A stretch of DNA of 64,000 bases from Semisulcospira habei. Lineage: Eukaryota > Mollusca > Gastropoda > Semisulcospiridae. The stretch lies in contig BTPG01000002.1 in NCBI GenBank assembly GCA_036245525.1, positions 123,488,951 to 123,552,950 on the forward strand. The letters are read 5' to 3'. Positions 41,640 to 53,112 of this stretch are shown one piece after another. Position numbers and translations under genes: made by a program. How positions within the stretch are numbered: the first letter of the stretch is position 1; every line of letters starts with the position of its first letter. Under the pieces are notes generated by a model, which made no database searches, had not been told where the DNA came from, and saw only the letters and a program-made list of their open reading frames with translations.

Positions 41640-43140
41640 CGTACCGGTCGACCAGGACAGGGCGGACGCTCTTCAAGGGGAGATTGCCGCGCTGCTCCAA
41701 AAGGCTGCCACAGAAGTAGTGACGCGATAGGACTCCCCAGCATTCTACAGTCGGCTCTTCATAGTCCCGAAGCCCGGCGACAAGTTTATTGTCGCCCCCT
41801 CCTTTCGTATGGAAACGGAAAGAGCCTTACGAACCTCGGTACAACCTATGGACTATGCGGTCAGTCTCAACCTTTCCGATGCATACCTGCATGTTCCCAT
41901 GCATCCCGCCTCGCATTGTTACCTACGATTCGCCTTAAGCAGGATTGTTTACCAGTTTTGGGTCCTACCCTTCGGTCTCAACCTCAGCCCTTGGGTCTTT
42001 ACCAGGATTATGGACGCCGTAGTCGCCAGAGCCAGGCAGGATTCCTCAAGCCCTACGTCCAACTATCTCGACGACCTGCTCCTCAGGAATCAAGACATGG
42101 CTGCCCTAGCGGTGGACAGAGACACTCTCCTAGCGCTGCTTCGCCGACTCGGGTTCTTCCTCAGACCTGGTGCCATCACGCCGGTTGCCCACCTGGGTAT
42201 GGAGTTTCTGGGTATGGAGTTTCTGACTGATCTCAACAGGGTACGTCTACTGGAGGCTTGTATCCAGAAGCTGGCAACTTTGGCGCAGCAAGTCTCCCTA
42301 GCGGACGCGCTCCCGGCCAGGACCTGGCTCCAGCTCTTGAGCCTGATCAGTGCGGCCGCGGACCTGTTACCTCTCGGCAGGCTTTACCCTCGACTGCTGC
42401 AGCTACATGTGTTGCTCCACTGGCATCCATCCTCGGGAGATCTCTCGGCATCGATCCCAGTCTCGCTGCTGATCTGGCCGCATCTTCTCCTTTGGACAGA
42501 CCGCTCTTAGTTGGCGACAGGAGTCCCTCTCTCCACCCCTCCATCGATTTTCTCCATTTGCACGGACACGTCTCGAAGGCTGGGGGGGCCCATTTACTGC
42601 CAGAGTTCAGCACCGTCTCGGGCCTGTGGTCGCCAGACCTTCGAGACCAACATATCAACTGGCTAGAGTTGAAGGTGGTGTGGTTTGGTGCTCATCCACC
42701 GGGAATCGCGGCTCTGCGACCAGAAAGTCCTGATCCTGTCCGACAATGCGACGGTGGTAGCCTACATTCAGAAGCAAGGCGGCACATGGTCTCCGACCCT
42801 CTGCATGCTAGATCTTCCTGTGGGGCAGGGATCGGGGGATTGCGCTCCAAGCATGACACATTCCGGGACACCTGAATGTTCTCGCGGACTCCCTCTCGCG
42901 ACGTGGACAGCTCCTCCACACCGAGTGGTCCCTCCAGCCGGACATCTTCTGCATTATCTGTGCTCACTGGGAGACGCACATGATCGACCTGTTTGCCACC
43001 AGGTGGAACAAGCATCTCCCGCTATTTGTCTCCCCCATCCCAGACCCCCTGGCGTGGGCAGTGGACACTCTGTCAGTCTCCTGGGAGGGCCTCATGGCCT
43101 ACTCTTATCTTCCCTCGCTACTAGTGCCCAAGGTGCGACT
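41640..43140 (+). pseudogene. DIRS 1 reverse transcriptase and RNase H, frameshifted
   Basis: The RT part is best read at 41809-42510: DYAVSLNLSDAYLHVPMHPA, QFWVLPFGLNLSPWVFTRIM and the catalytic YLDD in SNYLDDLLL. The motif SRLFIVPKPG lies just upstream in another frame (near 41750). RNase H follows: INWLELK near 42655, LSDNATVVAYIQKQGG (near 42740) and IDLFATRWNKHLPLFVSPIP (near 42980). A duplicated 15-base unit (GGTATGGAGTTTCTG, near 42198-42227) adds five residues. Several frame changes mean no active enzyme. The order RT then RNase H then recombinase is that of DIRS. Confidence 0.85.
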
Positions 43141-43299
43141 CAAGCTTTGGGGATGCAGCACAATCCTCCTGCTCATCGCTCCGTTCAGTTGGAACAGGAC
43201 GTGGACGACAGACCTTTTGAGCCTCGCCACCGATCCTCCTCTCCGGCTCCCCATGCCTCGGATGATGCTGAAGCAGCCCAGGCAGAACCTATTCCACCC

Positions 43300-44389
43300 T
43301 TGTCCAGAGAGACTTCTGCTTCACGCTTGGAGGTTGTGCGGCAAGCCCTCGCAGCTCGGATGCAGCAGTGGAGGCAATTGCGGCAGCCCGCAGACCATCC
43401 ACTCTTCAGGTGTTTGAGGGTAAATGGAGGGTCCTACAGTTCTGGTGCGAGCCCCGGCGCCTCGCCTCCATGGCCCTGACCACGCCTCAGCTGGCGAAGT
43501 TCTTCTTGTGGCTGTTTCGTGAACAGGACTTGGCCCCGATCACCATTCGCGGTTATCTCTGGATGGTGGCGGACACTTATCGGCAGTTAGGCCGACCGGA
43601 CCCAGGAGCGTGCAAGGACCTCTCAGACTTGATGTCCCACTTTGAACTCCAGCGCCCGGTCACTCGTTCACTAGTTCCACGCAGGGATCTCCCTTGGGTT
43701 CTGACCTGGTTGAACTCCAGTCGGTTCGAGCCTCTTCACCTCACCCACCTCGCAGACGTAACTAGGAAGACCTACTTCCTCCTGGCCCTCGCCACATCCT
43801 CCAGAGTAAGCGAGCTGCACGCCCTGTCCATAGATCCAGCCTGCATGCAGTTCAGGACGGACGGTTTGGTTCAGCTTCTGACCAACCCTTCCTTCTTGGC
43901 CAAGAATAGACTCCCTTCGGCTGCGCCCCAGGTGTGGAGTCTTCGCCCGCTTATGGGATTCGACCGGTCTCAGACGTCACTGCTGCAGGACCGGTCTGAG
44001 CATTAAAAGTCTACCTGCGCAGAGTGAAGCCCATCAGGAGAGGCCGCTCCCACCTCTTCCTACCCTTCCCCCCAGGCCAAGCTGACATTTCTGCCCAGAC
44101 GATCTCGTCCTGGTTGCGATGGACAATACGCTCTGCTTACAATGATCTCTCCCCACAGGGTGCAAAGAAAATGCTGATATGGGCTCACGAAGTCAGACCG
44201 GTCGTCGCCAGTGTCGCGTTCCACCGCAACTGCGCAGTCAGAGACATCGTTGCAGCGGTCGGGTGGCAAGCAAAGTCGACCTTCGCCCGCTTCTATCTCC
44301 GAGACCTCTCCGGCCAGCACAACAACCTGGCCCTCGTCGGAGACCTCTCGGCAGCACAACACTCCCTCCGAGTGCCGCTGGCGCCATAG
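43300..44389 (+). pseudogene. DIRS 1 tyrosine recombinase, frameshifted
   Basis: It integrates the circular DNA intermediate. The N-terminal part reads LEVVRQALAAR near 43328 and, in the next frame, MEAIAAARRPSTLQVFEGKW from 43368. The catalytic Arg is in SSRVSELHAL (near 43800). After a break near 44006 the second part (44024-44389) holds HEVRPVVASVA (His-x-x-Arg, near 44188) and FARFYLRDL with the likely nucleophile Tyr (near 44290). Two breaks prevent a complete enzyme. Confidence 0.82.
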
Positions 44390-44617
44390 GTAACTCTTAG
44401 CTGAAATCGTCGGGAGGTTGCCCCTCGAAGCTAAGCTTACTGCTGTTACGGGGTTTTGGGCAGCACCCTCCTCCTTTTCATTATTCTTCCACATAGTAAT
44501 GCCATCGGTAATGTATTTTGAGGAAACAAATGTACTTTTCTCTAAAATGTATTTTTTCGAAAAATACTTACCGGTGGCATTACTCTGAGGGCCCTCCCAC
44601 CTACCCCGCTTGCCGCC

Positions 44618-44818
44618 TCTACGTTAAGTGTACAACTGGCGGGAATACACGGCTCATGTGACCGGATGGAGGGAGGGGAGACTACCTGGTCACTTGGATA
44701 CAAGTCTCGGAGTTACGCCTCTTGTCGTATAGGTACACACAAGGGTGCTTAGGCGGAAATAGGGCAAGTTAAGGGGTATATTCCACATAGTAATGCCATC
44801 GGTAAGTATTTGTTTCCT
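44618..44818 (-). repeat. DIRS 1 right inverted terminal repeat
   Basis: Reverse complement of 38168-38373, ending 'cacatagtaatgccatcggt' next to DIRS 2. A further partial copy of the terminal motif lies at 44490-44590, as DIRS elements have extended terminal and internal complementary regions. Confidence 0.8.
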
Positions 44819-44820
44819 TA

Positions 44821-45010
44821 AAAACATTACCGATGACATTACTATATGAAAGTATCTACTAGCTTGCTTAATTTTAGCCTAAGAACCTGTTGTGTTCCTA
44901 CACAACCAGAGAGGCAACTCAGGTAACTGTAACCAGGGCCGTGAGTAGCTTCCCGTCCCTGCCCATCGGTCACGTGCCACATGGTGTCACGCTAGTCGTT
45001 TTACTTAACT
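44821..45010 (+). repeat. DIRS 2 left inverted terminal repeat
   Basis: Begins near 'aacattaccgatgacattac' and includes 'ggttgt'-type motif complements. The reverse complement lies at 53330-53540 ('aacacaacaggttcttaggc', 'atagtaatgtcatcggtaag'). Confidence 0.8.
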
Positions 45011-45059
45011 TACCATGAACAGTTGTGTTTTAGCCTTGAACAGTTGTGTTTTAGCCTAA

Positions 45060-45923
45060 AGGACCTTGGCTGTGTACGGTGCGACCGATTCTTAGGGCCA
45101 TTCGGCTTGGATTACAGTTTGGCCGTGCTTTTCTGTGCTTGCCTTGGATTGTCCTCATTCTCTTCGAGTGTGCAAGTCTGAAAGAGCCGACCTTTGTGAC
45201 AGTCTTGCGGAGACAAAGTGTTCAGTGCGAAAGGTTTTGCCGTGTGGGAGCGGTTGATTCCTTTGGACATAAACAGACTCGGCAGCACTCTTGTCAGTTC
45301 CGACTCACACGGCTGACTGCTACGTAGTGTTGGAGACTCGTTGACAGTAACAAGCTTTACTGAGCGACGACAATTGGATGCCTTGCTGGGTGCCTTCTTG
45401 GTTGGCGGGGTCTTCATTGGCTGGGGTGGTGTTGGGCCGTTCACCGCTGCGCACGAGGGACCTTCACCCTTCCGCCTCGCTGGACGGGCTACAGCTTCTT
45501 CGTAGTAGTGATTGACGGCCTTCGAACAGGTTTTCTCCACGGTCTCGCTCGCCATGGCAAGGTAAGGCCTCAGTTCTTGCCCTCAACCGGCGCTCGGTGC
45601 GCCGAGCGGGGGTTCAGGCCGTGAATTTGGCTACTTTTGGGAGGTCGCCTTCGCATGTGCCAACAAGCGTCCCAGTAGGCAAGCCGGAACTGTCGTATTC
45701 TAATGCATCTTTGGCGCCTGAGCTTGCGCAGATAGTCACTAAAACTTTTAAGCAGAAAAATAAGTGCTGCTTATTGGCACAGTGGGAGCAGGCTGGGCCC
45801 TTTACCCATTGGTCCGTGGACCGAAACACGCTCTGCTAAGTGATAGTTTTGTAATTAAAAAAAGAAAAGAAGATGGACAGTCCGCTCACCTGACCAAGAC
45901 GGTGGTCGGTCGGGGAGGAACAG
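45060..45923. other. Insertion within DIRS 2, unassigned
   Basis: DIRS 1 has no DNA equivalent to this between its left repeat and gag. A minus-strand ORF (45555-45112, 147 codons, basic and Pro/Thr-rich, start in a good GCCATGG context) is the longest frame, but I do not recognise it and cannot call it a gene. A purine-rich run (aaaaaaagaaaagaag, 45858-45873) is near the following LTR. Confidence 0.35.
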
Positions 45924-46947
45924 TGTAACGAACGCCTTTGGGGCAGGTTTCGGTCGGACGATGGTGTGACGTCATTAGCAGTTGGACCGAATGTACACAT
46001 GCGAATAATGTAGAGATAAGCATTGTTCACGTGCGGTAATGTAGGTGAGCGATGTTCACGTGTCACGTGTGGGAGTGACAGTGTGGTATCGGGAATAATT
46101 GCCGGTTAGAGATGCTATACCAGTCGAGTCGAGCGGTCGTTTTCGCTAGGGCTCTGAGGAAGAATTCTGGCTAGAGAATTCGATAGCTGTATATTGAATA
46201 CTGCGGGGCCGGTACGGAGCGGACACCCCTGGTGTAGGGCCAATGAAGCTGTCCTAAAGGCATCACGTACGTGACCAGGTGCGGACATCAAGCCTTCATC
46301 TCTCCTTCGTCCTATCATCACTGGTGCTACGAGCAGCAACGGTAGCGAAGTAAGCCACAGATTCGTGCTACAGGACCACATGAAGTGTTCCGTCAGTGTA
46401 GCTATTGTTGCCTAGCGCCGTTAATTTCACACCTAGGAATGTTCTAAATCTGTGAGTAGTCATTGAATAGTAATATTCAGTTCGGGAATCTCCGTCAAGT
46501 CGTCAATGTGATATTGACTGTGTCGACACTAGTATAAAGAGGAGTCGAGTGACGTCTCTCTCGAGAGACAACGACCTCTACGGTAGCGAGTGAATGTGTG
46601 AGCGCTGAAGTGTGAATAACCTATATGCCACTTGTTAGTTATTTGTGCAGATTGGTTTATATGATGTGAATTGTTATTGGTGTAGATTGGTTTATATGAT
46701 GTGAATTGTGTGGTTTAATGTATGTTATGAGTGTATGAGAATAAGTTAAACAGAGTGCAAAGAGAGATAACTGTGTGGCCTTTGCCCTTGTTTGTAAGCG
46801 CGTGTGTGGTGGATGAAAGAGTCTAGTAAACAGAGATAGAACACCCACCTTTATACAGATTGGCAGAAAGCCCACGCACACACTCATTCCATAAACGTTT
46901 ATATGTAACAGTTTAATTAAGTACGACACGAAAACACCGTCGTTACA
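45924..46947 (+). mobile_element. LTR of a Gypsy-type retrotransposon (solo or 5' LTR)
   Basis: It starts TGTAACGA and ends TCGTTACA, perfect inverted ends. A TATA-like AGTATAAAGA lies near 46531. Just after the end comes TGGGACCC (46954), which could be a tRNA primer site. No matching target duplication is seen and no internal genes follow, so the element is incomplete. Confidence 0.6.
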
Positions 46948-47339
46948 AACTACTGGGACCCTTATACAGTTATAGAGGTGGCTTGTCTCGTTTTGCGTGG
47001 CCTGGCGGAGCCTCGCTCACTCACCTTGCGCTGCGGCTACCTCTGCATTGTGTTTATGTTATAGCGGTATATGTTGGGTACGGATGCCATTTACAGCTGG
47101 CAGAGAGATGGTTTGTTACTGTACGCACTTGTGCTTGGCGTGCAGTGTCCTTATATTACGCTCATTATAACATAACCATATGGTCTCCGGGAAAAGCGTG
47201 GGGTTCTTTTCCGCACTACCGCACGAAGGTGATCTTACTCTGTGTAAGTTAGACAAGATTGGACTGGGCATGCGGTAGGTAAGCTTATGAATGAGCGAAG
47301 GTATCATGCGGGCGCGGGGGCGCTTGTTTGCATGGCCCC
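46948..47339. other. DNA between the LTR and DIRS 2 gag
   Basis: No gene was recognised. It may be the start of an LTR element's internal region followed by DIRS 2 sequence. Confidence 0.35.
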
Positions 47340-48860
47340 CCGCCTCTCACCTTGACTATGTTGCAGTAATAGTCCATGCGCACGTTGGAGAGACATCCAC
47401 TGGTCGGGCGAGACGCATGCGGTGTACCTCCCCTGCTCTGGCTGCGCTTCCTGCCACGCCTGCGGCACCTGCACGCCCTGGGTGGAAGAACATGGTCACA
47501 GTTTGGGGCTCCTTCGGCGCGAATGACCGTCGCCATCCCAGGTCCGCCCACCCGCTACCACTATGGACAGGCTTAGAAGACGCTTCTCCAACAGGACTCG
47601 CCAGCCTCATCGAGACCCGCTCCGACCTTGGGGAACGGACGACACGCCGGATGCGTGACCACAGCTCAGGCCCCAGGACTGCGTGTACCACTGCACCCTC
47701 TCGGACTAAGCCCGCTCACTCCTACCAATAGCCAGCAGAGCGCCTGCCTCATTGAGGCCGGCCTGCAGTCACATTCGTCGCTTCATCCGTCGACCGCTGA
47801 CAGTCTTGACGTGTCCTGCACAGATAAGCCCGCTCACTCCTACAGGGAGTCAAATAGCCGGCAGAGCGCCCGCCTCACTGAGGCCGGCCTGCAGAGACCT
47901 TCGTCGCCTCGTCCGCTGACTGTTGGCTGACCCGATAGATTGCACGACGCCAGAGGCGCCATGCGTCCCCGCGCTTCCATCGGCCGCCTCTTCGAGGCCC
48001 TCCCGCAGCAACCTTCAATGCAATGCCCGGTGACCGGTGATGGACCTCACAAGTTCAAGCTCGCTCCCTCCACCTACCCTGTTCTGGCTGCGCCTCCAAC
48101 CACTCTTGCGATGTTTACGCCACCTGGCCAGAGGATCTTTGGTCACAGCTCTGGAGTTTCTACCGGCGTGAGCACCCGTGACCGCCTGTCCGCCATGGCG
48201 CCCCCCCTCCTTGCTAGGAGAGTGACCAGCCGCCCGCTCCAACTTTGGGGAATTAACGTCACGCGATTACGGCTCGCATTCCAGGACTGCGGCTTCCACA
48301 GTGCCCACACCGAATACGCCCACTCACTCCTACGGGGCTGACCTGCAGCGACCATCGTCGATGCGTTTGCTGACCCCTGACGTTCTCCTCGCGAATAAAC
48401 CCGCTCACTCCTACGGGGAGTCAGATAGCCCGCAGACTGCCCGTTTCACTGAGGCCCGCCCGCAGCGACCTTCGCCACCTCATCATAGACATCTTGGCAG
48501 AGTTGACAGACCACGTGGATAGGCCCGCTCACTCCTACGGGGAGTCATATAGCTGGCACGGCTCCCACCTCATCGAGGCCCGCCTACAGCGACCCTCGTC
48601 GCCTGATCCGTTAACCACTGGCAGTCCTGACGTTGCCCTCGCGTGTAAGCCCGCTCACTTCTACGGGGAGTCTAAAAGCCGGCAGAGTGCCCGCCTCTCT
48701 GAGGCCCGCCAGCAGCGACCTTCATCGCCTCATCATAGACATCTTGTCAGATACGACAGACCGCTCCACGTCAGGAGCTCCTGGCGCCCCCGCTCTTTGA
48801 AAGGTGCTTCCGCTAAGGACCGTGATGCGCAGCGCGACGACAGACTTAGCCCTCGGCACT
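47340..48860 (+). pseudogene. DIRS 2 gag-like gene, frameshifted and repeat-rich
   Basis: Near 47395-47480 one frame reads THAVYLPCSGCASCHACGTC, the counterpart of the DIRS 1 Cys cluster. From 47700 to 48770 the reading is dominated by repeats of the type KPAHSYGESDSRQSARLTEA. Stops and frame changes are frequent. Function as a nucleic-acid-binding gag is inferred from position only. Confidence 0.55.
47709..48770 (+). repeat. Degenerate minisatellite in DIRS 2 gag
   Basis: The unit begins 'cccgctcactcctacgggga' and recurs near 47709, 47829, 48319, 48400, 48525 and 48649. Spacing is about 120-125 bases where regular. The unit includes 'gaggcc' and 'cagcgaccttcgtcgcc' type segments. DIRS 1 gag lacks it. 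Confidence 0.75.
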
Positions 48861-50196
48861 GAACTTATCAGCCCCATCCTTTCGCATGGAGACAGCCAGG
48901 ACCCTGCCGTGCAGCCCATGCATTTCGCCGTCAGTCTGGGCCTGTCCGATACGTATCTCCATGTCCCGCCTCCCGATGGTACCTGCGCTTCGCCTTCGAC
49001 GGCGTGGTCTACCTGTTTCGGGCCCTCCCGTTCGGGCTCAACCTCAGCCCATTGGTCTTCACCCGCATCATGGACGCCGGCGTTGCCAAAGCCAGCCGGT
49101 CATCTTCCAGTCCGACCTCAGCCTATTTGGACGACTTCCTTCTGAGGAACCAGTCGGCGACCACTCTAGTGATGGACAGGGATGTGCTTCTCCTGTTGTG
49201 GATGAGGCTGGGCTTCCTGGTCACCGCAGGTCAGTTGGACCTCACACCTTCGCGCCAATTTGTACACCTCGGCATGGAATTTGTGACCGACCTCAACCGG
49301 GTGAGACTTCAGAGCCTTGGATCCAGAAGCTGGCTGCCCTGGCCCGCCAGGTGGCCCAAGAGGATGCACTTCCCACCAGAGTTGGCTCCAGCGCCTTGGC
49401 CTGATGAATGCAGCAGCGACCCTCCTGCCACTTGGTCATTTTAACTCCCGGCCTCTCCAGCTGCATCTCCTTCTCCACTGGCATCCGTCCTCCGGAGATC
49501 TCGCTGCCCCGGTACCTGTTACTCAGATGCTTCGTCCCCATCTGCAATGCTGGACGGATCCTTCGTGGCTCGCATCTGGAGTTCCTCTCACCTCACCCCC
49601 GCCCCAGCTTTCGCTCTGCGTGGATGCAAGTATTGCCGGGTGCAGTGCTTACCTGCTCCCGAGGTCCTCACGGCGTCCGTCCGCTGGCCTCCGGACCTGG
49701 CAGCCAGGCGCATCTTCTGGTTGGAACTGAACGCAGTTTGGCAAGCCCTCATCGCGTGGGAGTCTCGCCTCTGTTCCCAGGAGCTCCTCGTCCTCTCATA
49801 CAACTCCATGGTGGTTTCCTACATCCAGAAGCAGGGCGGGATGCGCTCCCCCATCCTTTGTATACTTCTCTACCAGGTCCTGCGCTGGTGTGAAGACCGA
49901 GGCATCTTCCTCCGAGCACGACACTTCCCGGGACACCTGGACGTCCTAGCCGACTCCCTCTCGTGGCGCGGCCAGCTACTCCACTCGATATGGACTCTGC
50001 GTCCGGACATCTTTCGGATGTTCTGCGCTCACTGGGAGACACCCATGATCGACCTCTTCGCCACGAGGTGGAATTGCCGACTCCCCCTCTTCGTCTCCCC
50101 TATTCCAGCTCCCCTGGCCTGGGCAGCCGACGCGCTCTCCATTCCGTGGGACGGGTTCTTCACTTATGCATATCCCCCGACGGTTCTAGTCCCCTA
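48850..50196 (+). pseudogene. DIRS 2 reverse transcriptase and RNase H, frameshifted
   Basis: The RT blocks are MHFAVSLGLSDTYLHVP near 48920, then (another frame) FRALPFGLNLSPLVFTRIMD near 49020 and AYLDDFLLRNQ with the YLDD motif near 49120. RNase H follows from 49547: FWLELNAVWQALIAWES, then VVSYIQKQGGMRSP, ARHFPGHLDVLADSLSW and IDLFATRWNCRLPLFVSPIP. An Asp expected in the RNase H 'SDN' motif reads SYN here. It resembles DIRS 1 closely, with separate frame changes. Confidence 0.82.
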
Positions 50197-50397
50197 AGTC
50201 CTGCTCAGGCTCAAGGGATGCAATGCGGTGTGGTGACTTGGTGGTCCGATTCTCCTGGAACAGATCTTGGACCACCGACCTGCTCAGTCTTGCCACGGGA
50301 CCCCCACTGCTCCTCCCCACCCCGAGCTCTTTGCCCAAGCAGCACCGCCAGCCGCTGTTCCACCCAGGCCCAGAGTGGCTTCTCCTTCATGCCAGGA

Positions 50398-51447
50398 TAC
50401 TCACAAACCAGATAGGTGAGGATAGCACTGGCAGAATTGTACAACAAACCAAGGGGAATTACTCAGCGCTGGACAACAGTTAGATCCCCTGCCCCCGCCT
50501 ATCAGGCACCCAATCGCCAGCCCACAGAGAAATACGCAGGTATAGAATAAGATGATCATTTGCATCTTCAAAATAAGATGCATCAGGTCTCTTATATAAC
50601 CCATGTCTTTCTCTGTGGGCTGGCGATTGAGTGCCTGATAGGCGGGGGCAGGGGATCTAACTGTTGTCCAGCGCTGAGTAATTCCCCTTGGTTTGTTGTA
50701 CAATTCTGCCAGCGCTAGCCTCACCTATCTGGTTTGTGAGTATCTCAGTTTAACTTGAGGCAAATTTGTATCGTTACATTGTTGTGTAATGTTCTGTGCA
50801 TCTACTGTGGGAATTCAGGGTATTTACCCGACCACATATAGTAATGCACCTTCGTGTTTGTGTATGTATGTTTCCCCTGCCTACTTCCTAAGTTCCAGAG
50901 AAAGACATGGGTTATATAAGAGACCTGATGCATCTTATTTTGAAGATGCAAATGATCGTCTTATTCTATACCTGCGTATTTCTCTGTGGGCTGGCGATTG
51001 GGTGCCTGATAGGCGGGGGCAGGGGATCTAACTGTTGTCCAGCGCTGAGTAATTCCCCTTGGTTTGTTGTACAATTCTGCCAGCGCTAGCCTCACCTATC
51101 TGGTTTGTGAGTATCTCAGTATAACTCGAGGCAAATTTGTATCGTTACATTGTTGTGTAATGTTCTGTGCATCTACTGTGGGAATTCAGGGTATTTACCC
51201 GACCACATATAGTAATGCACCTTCGTGTTTGTGTATGTATGTTTCCCCTGCCTACTTCCTAAGTTCCAGAGAAAGACATGGGTTATATAAGAGACCTGAT
51301 GCATCTTATTTTGAAGATGCAAATGATCGTCTTATTCTATACCTGCGTATTTCTCTGTGGGCTGGCGATTGGGTGCCTGATAGGCGGGGGCAGGGGATCT
51401 AACTGTTGTCCAGCGCTGAATAATTCCCCTTGGTTTGTTGTACAATT
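50398..51447 (+). mobile_element. 371-bp tandem-repeat element with inverted arm
   Basis: Units start (TTTCTCTGTGGG) at 50608, 50979 and 51350, so the period is exactly 371; the last unit is cut at 51447. A 218-bp inverted arm (50398-50615) precedes them and joins through the shared 8-mer TTTCTCTG. TTCATGCCAGGA flanks the whole (50386-50397 and 51446-51457). Each unit has a TATATAAGAG box. This build (tandem LTR-like units, inverted 5' arm, 10-15 bp target duplication) is typical of Penelope-like elements or retrozymes. The short ORFs repeated here (e.g. 51278 and 50907) are not convincing genes. Confidence 0.7.
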
Positions 51448-52515
51448 CATGCCAGGAGATTGTGCGGCAAGCCCTCGCCGCAAGAGGCTTCTCAAGTGCA
51501 GCAGTGGAGGCGATCGCTCCAGCCCGCAGACCCTCGACCAGACGAGTCTATGTGGGAAAGTGGCGAGTACTACGGTCATGGTGTGCTGATCAGCAGCTCT
51601 CCCCCACCGAACTGACTACCCCTCAGCTCGCCGAGTTCTTCCTGTGGCTCTTCGGTGACCAGGGTTTAGCTGTCATCTCGATCAGAGGATACCTGTCCAA
51701 GATTGCAGACACTTACCGACTCCTCGGCTGCCCGGACCCCGGCGAATGCAAGACCTTGCCGACCTTATGGCACACTTTGGCCTCCAGCGCCCGGTTCCCC
51801 CTTCACTGGTTCCACGCTGGGACCTACCCTGGGTACTCATGTGGCTGAGTTCCGACCGACTCGAACCGCTCTCCTTGGCCCGGTTGGCGGATGCAAATTG
51901 GAAGACCTGCTTCCTGTTGGCCCTGGCCACGGCGGCCTGAGTAAGCGAGCTACACGCACTCTCAGCGCACCCTGCCTGCCTGCAGTTCAGGACGGATGGC
52001 TCCGTGCAGCTTCTTACTGACCCTTCCTTCCTCACCAAGACTAGGTCTCCCATGAACGCGCCCCAGGTGATCACCATACGGCTGCTGAAAGGACTAAACT
52101 TTCCCTGGGAGACCAGGCAGCAAGACCCAGTGCGTGCCCTGCGGGTCTATCTACGCAGATCCAAGCACTCTAGACGGTCTTACCTCTTTCTGCCTTTGAA
52201 CCCAGGCAGAACTGACATTACAGCCCAGACGATATCTTCCTGGCTACGCTGGGTCATACGGTCCGCCTAGGACCTCTCCCCAGAGGGAGCTAAGAGGCTA
52301 AGGATCCGCGCACACGAGGTTTGAGCCATGGCCACGAGCGTCGCCCTCGACCGCAGCTGTGCCATCAGAGACATCGTGGCAGCTGTGGGCTGGCAGGCAG
52401 AGTCAACCTTCGCCCGCTTCTACCTCCGGGATCTGGCAGGCCAGCGAGGCAACCTCGCCCTGGTGGGGGACATCGCCGCGGTGCAATACTCTCTCCTGGC
52501 GCCAGAGGCGCCCTT
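51448..52515 (+). pseudogene. DIRS 2 tyrosine recombinase, broken
   Basis: It restarts right after the 371-bp insertion with EIVRQALAARGFSSAAVEAI and RRPSTRRVYVGKWRVLRSW. Frame changes near 51765 and 51940 follow; the active-site Arg block corresponds to the region near 51945. C-terminal pieces read TDITAQTISSWLRWVIRSA (to 52267) and, from 52328, CAIRDIVAAVGWQAESTFAR with the likely Tyr in FARFYLRDL. A stop-like change at the HxxR block (near 52320) adds to the decay. Confidence 0.78.
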
Positions 52516-52524
52516 GGTAATACT

Positions 52525-53112
52525 TACTTACTTACGCCTGTCACCCCTACCCGGGTATAGGCCGTCGACAAGAGACCTCCAGCAACTCCTGTCCTGTGCT
52601 TCTCCTTCGATTCTACTCCAGGTGGTTCCCAGTCTCTTGATGTCTGCTTGGAGGTCTCGATGCCAGGAGTTTCTCGGCCTACCTCTTTTCCTCTTTCCCT
52701 GGGGGTTCCATGACAATGCCTGCCTAGTGATACTGGAAGCTGGCTTTCTCAGACTGTGACCGATCCATCCCCATCTTCTTCGCCCAATTTCATTCTCTGC
52801 TGTTATCTGCTCTGTTCTCTCCCAGAGTCTGACGTTGCTGATCTTCTCTGGCCAGTGGATTTTCAAAATTCTTCTAAGGCAACTGTTCATGAAGGTCTGT
52901 ACTCTGTTGACTGTGGTTTTTGTCAATCTCCATGTCTCTGCTCCATATAGGAGAACTGCTTTTACATTGGAGTTGAAAATCCGGACTTTGGTGTGTTGTG
53001 ACAGCTCTCTGGAACTCCACACTTTTTTCAACTGGAGAAAGGCTGCTCTGGCTTTACCGATTCGTGCTCTGACATTTGCATCAGTGCCGCCTTTTTTGTC
53101 TATGATGCTCCC
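52525..53112 (-). mobile_element. RTE-like LINE 3' fragment with target duplication
   Basis: The minus-strand frame 53031-52528 reads the C-terminal end of a LINE protein: AVLLYGAETWRLTK, LRRILKIHWPEKISNVRLWE and RRWGWIGHSLRKP. Its 3' end is a TTACTTACTTA-type tail. CCCTTGGTAATACTTA occurs on both sides (about 52509-52524 and 53117-53132), a 16-bp target duplication inside the DIRS 2 tail. The clade is inferred from this typical ending. Confidence 0.75.

Larger units (their letters stand above)
38168..44820 (+). mobile_element. DIRS-type retrotransposon 1
   Basis: DIRS elements use reverse transcriptase and a tyrosine recombinase, and insert without target duplication. This copy has inverted terminal repeats (38168-38373 and 44618-44818), a gag-like region with a Cys cluster, RT/RNase H remnants and a recombinase region. 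It directly adjoins a second element of the same type at 44821. The coding DNA is GC-rich relative to the surrounding intron. Frameshifts occur in every region, and a solo LTR sits in gag. Confidence 0.88.

Noticed and set aside
45112..45555. Minus-strand 147-codon ORF as a gene
   Set aside because: Good start context but no recognised motif, basic low-complexity composition, and it lies in an insertion within a retrotransposon.
50388..51457. A canonical hammerhead ribozyme in the 371-bp unit
   Set aside because: The needed core bases (CTGATGA and GAAA) are not complete and stem I does not pair well. Kept only as a resemblance in the findings.
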